A stretch of 13,886 nt of DNA from Fimbriimonas sp. (GTDB taxonomy: Bacteria > Armatimonadota > Fimbriimonadia > Fimbriimonadales > Fimbriimonadaceae), in assembly GCA_030447945.1 (NCBI GenBank), contig JAUJNV010000052.1, forward strand, positions 1-13,886, in the 5' to 3' direction. The translations under genes were made by a program, and so were the position numbers. Position 1 is the first letter of the stretch. Each line of letters begins with the position of its first letter. The notes beneath the pieces were generated by a model. The model saw only the letters and a list, made by a program, of their open reading frames with translations. It was not told the origin of the DNA and did no database searches. Shown here piece after piece: positions 1 through 7,133 of this stretch.

Positions 1-317
1 TGAGAGTCAAGGTGGCGAAGGTGCCCGCGCTCGACCAGCGACTGGCCGTGCGGCCGCAGCTCAAGCCCCTGACGGAGCTGGAGACGGGGGAGATGATCGT
101 GCACCGCCTGCGCGTCGCGGGCTTCGAGGGGGAGCACAGTCCCTTCACCCCCGACGCGATTCACGAGGTATTCCGGCGGAGCGGCGGCGCGCCGCGCCTC
201 ATCAGCCAACTCGCGGACAACGCGCTCCTGATGGGCTTCGCCCGTAAGGCGCGGATGATCGACGGATTCCTGATGCACGAAGTGGCATCCGAGTGGATGT
301 TCCAGGAGGCGGCATGA
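1..317 (+). CDS. ExeA/GspA-type AAA+ ATPase, C-terminal fragment (5' end outside window)
   Basis: The frame is open from base 3 to the TGA at 315-317, with no need for the internal GTG at 12, so this is the end of a longer gene. The first residues (RVKVAKVPALDQRLAVR) match the segment just after the usual GQPEL motif of ExeA/GspA ATPases. The later RSGGAPRLISQLADNALL is the typical sensor-2 region, where a Gly-Pro-Arg contacts the nucleotide. These peripheral ATPases work with type II secretion or type IV pilus machines, often helping the secretin assemble through the cell wall. The Walker A and B motifs would lie upstream of the window. The stop overlaps the next start (ATGA), and the operon continues into pilM-pilQ, which supports a role in the same envelope complex. 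The family is fairly certain; the exact role is inferred from context. Confidence 0.78.
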   Translation, partial: RVKVAKVPALDQRLAVRPQLKPLTELETGEMIVHRLRVAGFEGEHSPFTPDAIHEVFRRSGGAPRLISQLADNALLMGFARKARMIDGFLMHEVASEWMFQEAA

Positions 318-682
318 ACCTCGCCGACGCGCTACGCCAGGCTTCTTTGAGGGTTGAGGATGGAGGGTTTAGGGTTGAGGAGGGGATCCAAAGCTCTGAA
401 TCCCTAAGCCTGAGCGCTCAACCCTCCACGCCTGTTCGCCTAGAGTTCTCTCTTTCGCCGGAGCAGCTCGCCGCGCTTTTTCGCTCCGTGCTCGCGAAGG
501 GGCACACGGTGCTCACCCAGAAGGAGGTCTCCTCGATGCTGCGGGTGGAGTCGTCCGCCGTCGAGCGGATGGCCGAGAGCCGCGAGCTGCCGGCCTTCCT
601 GGTCGACGGCCGCTGGCGCTTCCCCCGCTCGGGGGTCGAGGACTGGCTCGCCGCCCGCCTCGCGCCTCCCGTCGGGGAGTAG
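314..682 (+). CDS. Small helix-turn-helix (excisionase/MerR-like, HTH_17) DNA-binding protein
   Basis: The protein has 122 residues. I chose ATG 314 because a strong AGGAGG (304-309) lies four bases before it and it overlaps the ATPase stop as ATGA. Residues about 70-118 form an HTH_17-type winged helix: a TQKEVSSMLRV helix-turn-helix, then an ELPAFLVDGRWRFPRSGVEDWL wing and final helix, given here in parts only for identification. Proteins of this type are excisionase-like or transcriptional DNA binders. Residues about 12-39 (LRVEDGGF...SLSAQPST) look unlike the rest: they are read out of an inverted-repeat element of the GGGTTGA family, which therefore sits in frame in the coding region. 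The stop codon runs straight into a second copy of that element. Its place between an ATPase and pilM suggests an operon regulator, but the target is unknown. Confidence 0.75.
   Translation: MNLADALRQASLRVEDGGFRVEEGIQSSESLSLSAQPSTPVRLEFSLSPEQLAALFRSVLAKGHTVLTQKEVSSMLRVESSAVERMAESRELPAFLVDGRWRFPRSGVEDWLAARLAPPVGE
347..430. repeat. Imperfect inverted repeat of the GGGTTGA family inside a coding region
   Basis: GAGGGTTGAG at 349-358 is matched perfectly in inverted orientation by CTCAACCCTC at 417-426. The pairing continues imperfectly inward: GTTTAGGG on the left against CCCTAAG on the right, at about 403. The element is translated as residues 12-39 of the helix-turn-helix protein, with no stop in that frame. 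It resembles the more regular element at 682-774, so it is probably a degenerate member of the same family. Confidence 0.7.
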
Positions 683-774
683 GGGGTTGGGGGTTGAGGG
701 TTGAGGGTTGGGGGTTGAGGCGGAGAAGGCTCTGGTCTTAACCCTCAACCCTCAGCCCTTAACTCTCAACCCCC
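682..774. repeat. Five heptamers facing five inverted heptamers (long hairpin, G-quadruplex-like)
   Basis: The left arm, 684-718, reads as five phased heptamers: GGGTTGG, GGGTTGA, GGGTTGA, GGGTTGG, GGGTTGA. After a spacer at 719-737 the right arm, 738-772, reads TTAACCC, TCAACCC, TCAGCCC, TTAACTC, TCAACCC. These are five inverted units, so about 35 bases per arm can pair. The G-runs of the left arm, separated by TT or TTGA, also fit a G-quadruplex pattern. The element begins at the stop codon of the helix-turn-helix gene and lies about 160 bases before pilM. It could end or attenuate transcription, but no clear U-tract follows. Confidence 0.85.
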
Positions 775-866
775 CGCATTTCTGCTGTCTGGCTCGGTGT
801 CCGTTTGCGGCACAGATCGTGGGCCTAACCTGCGCGCATGCCTGAGGTTTTGCGCCTCAGCGCCCG

Positions 867-935
867 ATGAACTTACCGGGAGTGCGTTTCCGGGAGCGGT
901 TAGGGCACTGGTTTCCCGAGGTGATGGAGGAGTAG
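867..935 (+). CDS. Possible 22-residue leader peptide before pilM
   Basis: ATG 867 opens a 22-codon frame (start MNLPGVRFRER, end WFPEVMEE) whose TAG at 933-935 abuts the pilM ATG at 936. That layout would allow translational coupling. I see no convincing Shine-Dalgarno before ATG 867, and such a short frame can occur by chance. A small hairpin (CTGAGG 842-847 with CCTCAG 855-860) lies just upstream. I find no other gene in the stretch 775-935. Confidence 0.2.
   Translation: MNLPGVRFRERLGHWFPEVMEE
926..932 (+). promoter_or_regulatory. pilM ribosome binding site
   Basis: GGAGGAG lies just before ATG 936, with five bases between GGAGG and the start codon. It fixes the pilM start. Confidence 0.75.
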
Positions 936-2024
936 ATGAGTCTGTTCGCTAAGAAGTCGTATGTGGGGCTGGACCTTGGGCACCACGCCATCAAGGCGGT
1001 CCAATTGGAGCGGAGCGGGTCGGGCTTTAAGGTCGTCCGCTATGCGGTCGTCCCCACGCCTCAGGAAGCTCTGAAGGACGGAGTCGTGATCGACACCGCC
1101 GTGATGGGCGAGGCGATCAAGGACGCGCTGAAGGAAGCGCACATCACCGCCACGAGCGCGCTGATCGCCGCCGCCGGCGGCTCGGTGTTCGTGCGGCCCG
1201 TGCCGTTCCCGCGGATGAGCGAGTCGGCGCTGCGCAAGTCCATCAAGTACGAAGCCAGCCGCTACGTGCCGGGCTCGGTGGAGGACAGCTACGTCGAGTT
1301 CGAGATCCTCCCCTCCGGAGACGACGCCCGCATGAGCGTGCTGCTCGTGGCCGCGCCCCGCGACATCGTCACTTCCCGCATCCGCGCTTGCGAAGCGGCC
1401 GGGCTGGAGGTCGAGGTCGTGGACATCGAGATGTTCGCGATGTACCGCTCGCTCATCGAGTCCCTGCCCATCAAGGGCGAGGCGGACGACGAGGCCGGTC
1501 CGATGGCTCTCGTAGACGTCGGCGCGAACACCACGAACATGAGCGTGGTGGACAAGGGCGTGTTCGTCATGACCCGTTCCATTCCGCAGGGCGGACGGGC
1601 GCTGACCGACGCGCTAAAAAACCAGTTTAAGCTTTCCGAGGAGGACGCCGAGGCGGGCAAGGCCCAGCTCGACGTGCGCGAGTTGCTCGACGAGGACAGC
1701 CCCCGCGAGAACGCACCGCTGAGGGTCATCCAGACCCACCTCGACGACCTCGTCCGCGAAGTCCGCCGCTCGCTGAACTACTTCCAGTCGCAGCAGGCCG
1801 AGGCGGGCGAGACGAAGTCCGTCGAGCGGGTGCTGCTCAGTGGAGGAGGCGCGAATCTTTCGGGCCTCACCGAATACGTGTCCAACCGGCTCGGCCTTCC
1901 CGTTTTCTCGCCGGGAGTCTTCGACAACCCCCGCATCGGGCAGGGCGTGGCGCCGGAAGGACCGGGCCACGACCTCGCCGTCGCCTCCGGGCTCGCGCTG
2001 CGAGCTTTCCCGAACGCCGCTTAG
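936..2024 (+). CDS. pilM: Type IV pilus assembly protein PilM
   Basis: This 362-residue protein is an actin-like cytoplasmic ATPase of the PilM/FtsA fold. It binds the N-terminal tail of PilN and anchors the inner-membrane alignment complex of the type IV pilus. The phosphate-1 loop is visible at residues 9-20 (YVGLDLGHHAIK), the phosphate-2 loop at about 190-203 (MALVDVGANTTNMS) and the adenosine-binding SGGGANLSGL near residue 302. Length is normal for the family (about 350). The ATG is supported by GGAGGAG at 926-932. No frameshift is seen, and pilN begins seven bases after the stop. The MPLVNLI start of the downstream protein is the peptide PilM is known to bind in other species. Confidence 0.95.
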   Translation: MSLFAKKSYVGLDLGHHAIKAVQLERSGSGFKVVRYAVVPTPQEALKDGVVIDTAVMGEAIKDALKEAHITATSALIAAAGGSVFVRPVPFPRMSESALRKSIKYEASRYVPGSVEDSYVEFEILPSGDDARMSVLLVAAPRDIVTSRIRACEAAGLEVEVVDIEMFAMYRSLIESLPIKGEADDEAGPMALVDVGANTTNMSVVDKGVFVMTRSIPQGGRALTDALKNQFKLSEEDAEAGKAQLDVRELLDEDSPRENAPLRVIQTHLDDLVREVRRSLNYFQSQQAEAGETKSVERVLLSGGGANLSGLTEYVSNRLGLPVFSPGVFDNPRIGQGVAPEGPGHDLAVASGLALRAFPNAA

Positions 2025-2031
2025 GAGAACC

Positions 2032-2652
2032 ATGCCACTCGTCAACCTTATTCAGGAGCAGCGCCTTGCCACCGCGCGCGGAGAGCGCAAGACGCGCGTG
2101 CTGTTCTTCTCGTTCGTCGGTAGCGTCGTCGCCAGCGTTTTCGCCGTCGGTGCGATCTCGTTTCAGACCGATCGGCTGCACAGCGAGGAAGCTCGGCTTC
2201 TCGCCCTCGCCGCGAGGCTGAAGCCGCTCAAGGGACAGATCGCCCGGGCGGAGGCCGAGAGAGCGAGGCTCGCCCCCCGGCTGAAGACCCTCGAGGACGC
2301 TCAAGCCGCCACCAACCGGTGGTCGAACATCCTTCAGCACCTGGCGACGAACACGCCGAGCCAGACCTGGCTCACCAACATTCGCAGCAAGGTGGAGTCC
2401 GACCCGACGAAACCGATCGAGCTGAGCCTGATCGGCATGAGCGCGGCTCAGCAGCCGGTGGGCGAGTTCATGCTGCGCACCCAGAACTCGCGGGATCTGG
2501 AGGCGGTGAACCTTCGCTACACGCAGGAGAAGGTCACCGCGAGCGGCGCGTCCGCGATCGAGTTCGAGGTCGCCGCCGCCATCGTCGGATCGGCGCAGCC
2601 GAAGCCGGTGGTATCCGAACAGGCGAAGGAAGGACAGGAGAAGCAGTCGTGA
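2032..2652 (+). CDS. pilN: Type IV pilus assembly protein PilN
   Basis: The protein has 206 residues. The open frame extends further upstream, but ATG 2032 is the right start: AGGAG (2023-2027) precedes it and the protein then begins MPLVNLIQEQR, close to the conserved INLLPWR-type PilM-binding tail. One membrane segment follows at about residues 23-44. Next come a charged coiled coil (RLKPLKGQIARAEAERARL region) and a ferredoxin-like periplasmic domain ending near residue 185. PilN is a single-pass inner-membrane protein that pairs with PilO through this coiled coil. The stop overlaps the GTG of pilO. The last 20 residues, rich in Glu, Lys and Gln, look like a disordered tail. Confidence 0.9.
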   Translation: MPLVNLIQEQRLATARGERKTRVLFFSFVGSVVASVFAVGAISFQTDRLHSEEARLLALAARLKPLKGQIARAEAERARLAPRLKTLEDAQAATNRWSNILQHLATNTPSQTWLTNIRSKVESDPTKPIELSLIGMSAAQQPVGEFMLRTQNSRDLEAVNLRYTQEKVTASGASAIEFEVAAAIVGSAQPKPVVSEQAKEGQEKQS

Positions 2653-3317
2653 AGAAAGCCCCGAACCCAAAGACGTTTTTGCTGATGACCGCGGGCTCTA
2701 CCCTCATCGGCCTAACCGCCACGTACTTCGCCTGGAGCGGCATGACCGATCAGGCGAGCGCGCTGGAGACGGCCCGCGCCGAGAGCGCGAACCAGAACGA
2801 AGAGGACGTGAATCGCCAGTTGCGCAAGTCGAGGGAGGACCTCGCGGTGATCGCTCGCCGCCTGGGACACCTGGAGGACGGCGTCACCGAGGGCGCGTAC
2901 GTTCCGACGATGCTCGCGGAGCTGCAGGCGGCGGGTCGCCGGAGCGGGCTCGAAGTGCTCGGCGTCCGCCCCGCCATCACTCCCCCTCCGGTGGCCAAGC
3001 CGGCGGGCGCGGAAGGCGGGGCGGAGACGGTGCGCAAGCCCTACCGCGAGATGGAGATCGACATCAAGTGCCGCGGGAACTACGGCGCGGTGCTGAAGTT
3101 CGTGAAGGCGCTGGGCGAGTTCCCCAAGGTCGTGGCGGCGAGAGCGGTCTCGCTCCAGCCGAGGACGGAGCCGATGAGGAACGGAAAGACCAACTTCGGC
3201 ACCCTCGACGTGCAGGTGAGCATTCGGGCTTTCGTGTTCAAGGAGAACGAGAAGAAAGAGAGGGCGGGGAGCGAGAGGACGGCTTCCATCAGTGAGGGAT
3301 CTACCAATGGCGGATGA
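2649..3317 (+). CDS. pilO: Type IV pilus assembly protein PilO
   Basis: The protein has 222 residues. The chosen start is GTG 2649, which overlaps the pilN stop (GTGA) and follows AGGAG (2636-2640) by eight bases; the open frame upstream of it is only the shadow of pilN. A membrane helix spans about residues 9-28 (TFLLMTAGSTLIGLTATYF), followed by a heptad-like coiled coil up to about residue 75. A periplasmic ferredoxin-like domain follows, with the PilO-typical stretch YREMEIDIKCRGNYGAVLKF near residues 130-150, where the peptide is searched one residue at a time against the pilus axis. PilO forms heterodimers with PilN and contacts PilP. The C-terminus (KENEKKERAGSERT) is hydrophilic and overlaps pilP by 11 bases. 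Confidence 0.9.
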   Translation: MKKAPNPKTFLLMTAGSTLIGLTATYFAWSGMTDQASALETARAESANQNEEDVNRQLRKSREDLAVIARRLGHLEDGVTEGAYVPTMLAELQAAGRRSGLEVLGVRPAITPPPVAKPAGAEGGAETVRKPYREMEIDIKCRGNYGAVLKFVKALGEFPKVVAARAVSLQPRTEPMRNGKTNFGTLDVQVSIRAFVFKENEKKERAGSERTASISEGSTNGG

Positions 3318-3969
3318 TAAGAAGAAGTTGATGGCGCTCGGCGCGCTCGGAGTCGCGATCTTGGGCGTGGGTGCGTTCCAGTTCACCGGAGGAGGCTCTT
3401 CCGAGCCCGCCGCTCCGGCGAAGCGGGCAGACAAGGCCAAGGAAGATGCGGCGAAGAGGGTGGCCGAGGCGAGGAAGCTGGAGCCGAAGAATCCGGTGGT
3501 GGCGCATCCGCTGGCCCAGCGGGATCCGTTCAAAGGGGTGAACCTGCCCGGCCCGATCACGGTGTCGGCGCCCGCGCCGATCCCGGCGCCGACGAGAACG
3601 GCGGCAGGGCGCCCGACCAACGTGTCGGGGTTCGTGCCACCGCATCAGATCAGCGGAACTGACTTCGGAGGGGGCGAGCTGCCTTCACCGGAAGTAGGTC
3701 CGGTAAAGGCGGCGCAAGATCCGGAAGAGGTGAAGCCCGTGGCGGTGGCGAAGCCGCCCGAGCCTCAGTTCGAATACAAGCTTTCGGGAGTGATCGTCGG
3801 GCGGCATCCGGCGGTCGTGCTCAGCGATGCGCAGGGCAACCAGCGACTCGTCGCCGAGGGGGCTGCGGTAGACGGGGTGAGCCGGGTGATGCAAGTCGAG
3901 CGCGGCAAAGTTTTGGTGCGGTTCCGGGGGAAGACGATCCGGCTGACGGTGGGAGGCAATACGAAGTGA
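3307..3969 (+). CDS. pilP: PilP-like type IV pilus assembly protein
   Basis: The protein has 220 residues. ATG 3307 is preferred over GTG 3292 because GAGGGA (3294-3299) sits seven bases before it. An N-terminal hydrophobic segment (about residues 8-25, LMALGALGVAILGVGAF) could be a membrane anchor; I see no lipobox, unlike the PilP lipoprotein of many proteobacteria. A Pro/Ala-rich, probably disordered linker holds an RDPF motif near residue 73. The C-terminal domain (from about residue 155) has the PilP/GspC homology-region pattern: YKLSGVIVGRHPAVVLSDAQ, then GNQRLVAEGAAVDGVSRV. In known systems this domain joins PilN/PilO to the secretin PilQ, which fits its place between pilO and pilQ. 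Similarity to proteobacterial PilP is by pattern only, so the symbol is tentative. Confidence 0.75.
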   Translation: MADDKKKLMALGALGVAILGVGAFQFTGGGSSEPAAPAKRADKAKEDAAKRVAEARKLEPKNPVVAHPLAQRDPFKGVNLPGPITVSAPAPIPAPTRTAAGRPTNVSGFVPPHQISGTDFGGGELPSPEVGPVKAAQDPEEVKPVAVAKPPEPQFEYKLSGVIVGRHPAVVLSDAQGNQRLVAEGAAVDGVSRVMQVERGKVLVRFRGKTIRLTVGGNTK

Positions 3970-6654
3970 AAAAGAGTTGGATGGGACTAGCAGGCGCCGC
4001 AGTGGCGCTAGGAGCCGTCGCGCAGGCGTCGGCGCAGGGGGCAACGCTCAAGGAAGCGAACGCGGCAAGATGAGCGGCGTGCAGGTCGACGTTCGCGGTA
4101 GCAACCTGGGCAAGCCCGTGGAGTACCGCCGCGCGAACGGCACCTCGTACATCCTGGAGTTCGGCGGCGAGCTGGAAGAGCGCGCGCTGCGAACCCAGCG
4201 GGTTTACCGCGGCGGCCTCGCTTACGTCGCCTTTAGGAAGCGTAGCGCCAAGCCGGCCCGCGTCCGCGTCGAGTTCGGCGTCGAGAGCTGGAGCCAAGCC
4301 GACGCTCTACAAGAGCGGCCAAGGCTGGACGGTGAGATCGAGGGCAAGCGGCCGCTCGTGACGATGAACCTCGCGGGCAACCTCTTCGTGCCCAAGCCGT
4401 CGGAGTACCCGAACGCGCTGCCTCCGCTGAAGATGTTCATTAAGAAGGCGGCGGCCCCGGCCGCCGCGAAGCCGGTGGCCGTGCCGACCATTGCCGTCGC
4501 CAAGCCGGTCGCCAAGCCGGTGGCGAAGCTCGTCGCGAAGCCGGTGGCCAAGCCGGTTGCCAAGCCCGCCGCCAAGTCCGCCAAATCCGCGAGCGCCGGG
4601 AAGGTGCTCCAGAACGCGCGGGTCTCGCTGGACTTCGTGAACACGGAGATCGTCCAGATCCTGAAGGCGCTTGCCATGCAGGCGGACGTCAACATCGTCA
4701 CCTCGCCGTCGGTCAAGGGTTCCCTCACGGTGTCGCTCGCGAACGTGCCCCTCGTCGAGGCGCTAAACCTGGTGACCTCGCTCGCGGGCCTGAAGTACGC
4801 GCAGATCGGCGGCACCTACGTCGTATCGCTCCCGGAGGATCTCTCTCGGGCCACCCGCGAGATCGTCACCAGCGGCGGCATCGCCTCGGAGACCCGGGTC
4901 GTGCCCCTGACGAGCCGGCAGGCCAAGCGCGTTCGCGAAGCCGTCACCTCCTCCATTCCGCGCACCGACGCGGAGGGCTGGTACGACATCATCACCACGG
5001 ACAGCGTCGAAGGCGCGGCGGCGGTCGGCGCCACGGCCGGAACGACGGCGCCGAAAGACCCCACCGCGGAAAGCGACAACTACCTCGTCGTGGTCGGCCA
5101 CGGCCGCAAGGTCGGTAAGGTCGTGGAGTACATCAAGGCCCTCGACAAGCAGATCTCGCTGGCGCAGTTCCCCGACAAGACGGATCTCAGCACCAGCGTG
5201 GTCCATATCGCCAGCACGGAGACGGAGCGCATCAAGGGCGCGCTCGACCGGATCATCTCGAACAACCCGCGCCGGGCCGACTTCAACGTCACCGCGACCA
5301 AGCTCCAAGAGCTCGCGAACGGCGACCCGGCCCAGCACGTGCTGATGATCCAGGGCCCCGAGTCGGAGGTCGTCCGCCTGAAGGAGATCGCGCTGGCGCT
5401 CGACGAGGACCTCTCGCGGGTCGCGGGCATCCAGACGGGCCGTGACGGCCAAGTCTCCAACGAGCGGATCTACGAGATCGTCGAGCTGAACTACCTGGAG
5501 CCGAGGATCGCCGAGTTCGACCTCACCTCGCGGGTCCGTGGCCTTACGGTCAGCGTCCTGCCCGACACGGTCTCGCCGCGCAGCGGGGGCCGATCGAGCG
5601 AAAGCCGCACCGGCGAGGGCGGCGACGGCGGAAGCGGCGGCGGGAGCGGCAGCGGCTCCGCAGGTGGGGGCAACGGCGGCAACGCCGGCGGCGCGGCGGG
5701 TGGCAACACCGGCGCGAACACCAGCACCACCGAGGGCACCAAGCTCGACCGTCCGATCGGACGGGAGCCGATGAAGCTCGTCCTGCGCGGCACACGGGCG
5801 CAGATCGAGGAGGCCAAGCAGTACCTGCGCCTCGTGGACCTCGCCCCCCGGCAGGTCGCGGTGGAGCTCCGGGTCATGGAGCTGAGCAAGGACGAGGCCA
5901 TCCGCGCCGGAATCGACTTCAACATCTTCACGGGTGGCGCGGTCAAGTTCATCCGACTGGGCAACGCTCAGCAGGGCGCGTCGAACTCGGCGGGCATCCG
6001 CCTGGGCGGCAAGGACTTCGGCGCGGACATCACCGTCACGCTGGACAAGCTCGCCAACCAGAACAACCTGATCTCCCGCCCGAACCTCCTCGTGATGGAC
6101 GGCAGGTCCTCGGGCGTCTTCATCGGCGACCGGGTGCGCTACATCGAATCGGTGATCCCCAGCCAGAACGGCACGACCGTGACCACCGGCCTGGTGGACG
6201 TCGGCGTGTCCCTGGACGTGGGCGCCCGCGTCGGCAACGCCGGCAACCTCACGCTGGACGTCCAGTCCGAGGTGAGCTTCCTGACCGGCTTCCTCGACGT
6301 GCCTCTCGGCGGCCGCCTGCCGCAGACGAGCGTGCGCCGCACCGGGAGCACGCTGAACATCCAGAGCGGGGAGACGATCGCCATCGGCGGCCTGATCTCC
6401 GAGCAGGACATCAAGCGCGCGTCGGGCGTCCTGTTCACATGGACCTTCCGGTTATCGGCCAACTCTTCCGCCGCACGTCCAACGACAAGCAGCGGCGCGA
6501 GCTGGTGATCTTCGTTACCGCGCGGCAGACCGATGCTCCGACGCGAACGCCGAACCTGCCCATGCAGGACGACGCGAGCCGCGGCGTAGGCCAACCGGCC
6601 GCCGGCCAGACCGGCGCAGGTCAAACCGGCACGGGCGGGGTGGGTGGCCGATGA
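3966..6654 (+). CDS. pilQ: Type IV pilus secretin PilQ (two apparent frameshifts)
   Basis: This is the outer-membrane pore of the pilus, about 895 residues when rebuilt. GTG 3966 overlaps the pilP stop and follows GGGAGG (3951-3956). It starts a clear signal peptide (MKKSWMGLAGAAVALGAVAQ, then ASAQG), but that frame stops at about 4072-4074. The mature protein continues one base out of phase from about 4070. It has an AMIN-like domain (4079-4380), a Lys/Pro/Ala/Val repeat linker (about 4470-4600), an STN domain (4622-4830), secretin N domains with a long glycine-rich insert (about 5608-5735), and the secretin core (about 5840-6420, ending GETIAIGGLI). A second shift near 6424-6440 is needed to reach MDLPVIGQLFRR and ELVIFVTARQ, the conserved secretin end. 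Both shifts fit one missing base each. The last 45 residues are Gly/Gln/Thr-rich. Confidence 0.92.
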
Positions 6655-7071
6655 GGGTCGCTCGCCTGCTCCTCGCCCGCCGCACTCTTGCCGCTAGCCC
6701 TCTTCGGGTGCAGCGGCGAGGGTTCCGACTCGACGAACGCCCCTCTCCTCTATGAAGGGAACTGGTCCGGCACCTTCGGGGAGCAGCCCCCACGCTGAGC
6801 CAGAGCGGCGTGGTCACCGGCATCATTCTGACGGACGGAACGCTCACCCAGGCCACACTGTCCATCGATCAGTTCGAGCGGGAGCTCCTCTGGAGGGGAA
6901 GGTCGAGCCCAACGGGGACTTCGTCTTCACCAGCGAGCAGGGGCCGCAGGGGATCTACCGCTTTGAGGGCTCCTTGACCGCTGGGCTGGATCGGCGCCTC
7001 CGGGGGAGCTACGTGCTTACTTCAAAGGTGAGGATTACCCCGGCACCTTCGACCTCTCACGAGGCGGCTAA
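6651..7071 (+). CDS. Small predicted lipoprotein after pilQ (frameshifted)
   Basis: ATG 6651 overlaps the pilQ stop as ATGA. It opens an MRVARLLLA leader, and a lipobox (LALFGCSGEG) is read in another frame, with its Cys codon at about 6709-6711. Later frames give YEGNWSGTFGEQPP, SGVVTGIILTDGTLTQATLS, GKVEPNGDFVFTSEQGPQG and finally YPGTFDLSRGG ending at TAA 7069-7071. Rebuilt, this is a lipoprotein of about 140 residues, rich in beta-strand. At least three or four frame changes are needed. I do not recognise the family. Its position, coupled to a secretin, and its lipidation make a pilotin-like or pilus accessory role possible, but that is inference from context only. Confidence 0.6.
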
Positions 7072-7101
7072 CCCCCACACGCTTCGCCGTGATCAGGGCT
7101 G

Positions 7102-7133
7102 AGGGCTCAGGGAGGTCGAGAGACCCTGGCCCT
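7102..7133. terminator. Candidate bidirectional terminator hairpin
   Basis: AGGGC (7102-7106), a bulged T, and CAGGG (7108-7112) pair with CCCTG (7124-7128) and GCCCT (7129-7133) around an 11-base loop. It lies between the convergent lipoprotein and acyltransferase genes. There is no U-tract on either side, so function as an intrinsic terminator is uncertain. Confidence 0.35.

Noticed and set aside
682..774. CRISPR-like array
   Set aside because: The units are only seven bases, directly adjacent with no unique spacers, and the right half is inverted. No cas gene is present.
805..831. Sigma70-type promoter before pilM (TTGCGG, TAACCT)
   Set aside because: Both boxes match poorly and the spacer is only 15 bases.
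1840..2031. N-terminal extension of PilN upstream of ATG 2032
   Set aside because: It is the shadow of pilM in another frame; ATG 2032 has a Shine-Dalgarno and gives the expected PilM-binding start.
2319..2648. N-terminal extension of PilO upstream of GTG 2649
   Set aside because: It lies over pilN in another frame and has biased Arg/Gly/His composition typical of a shadow frame.
3977..4069. TTG 3977 as the PilQ start
   Set aside because: It gives an Arg/Ser/Gly-rich stretch with no signal peptide, while GTG 3966 in the other phase gives a clear one.
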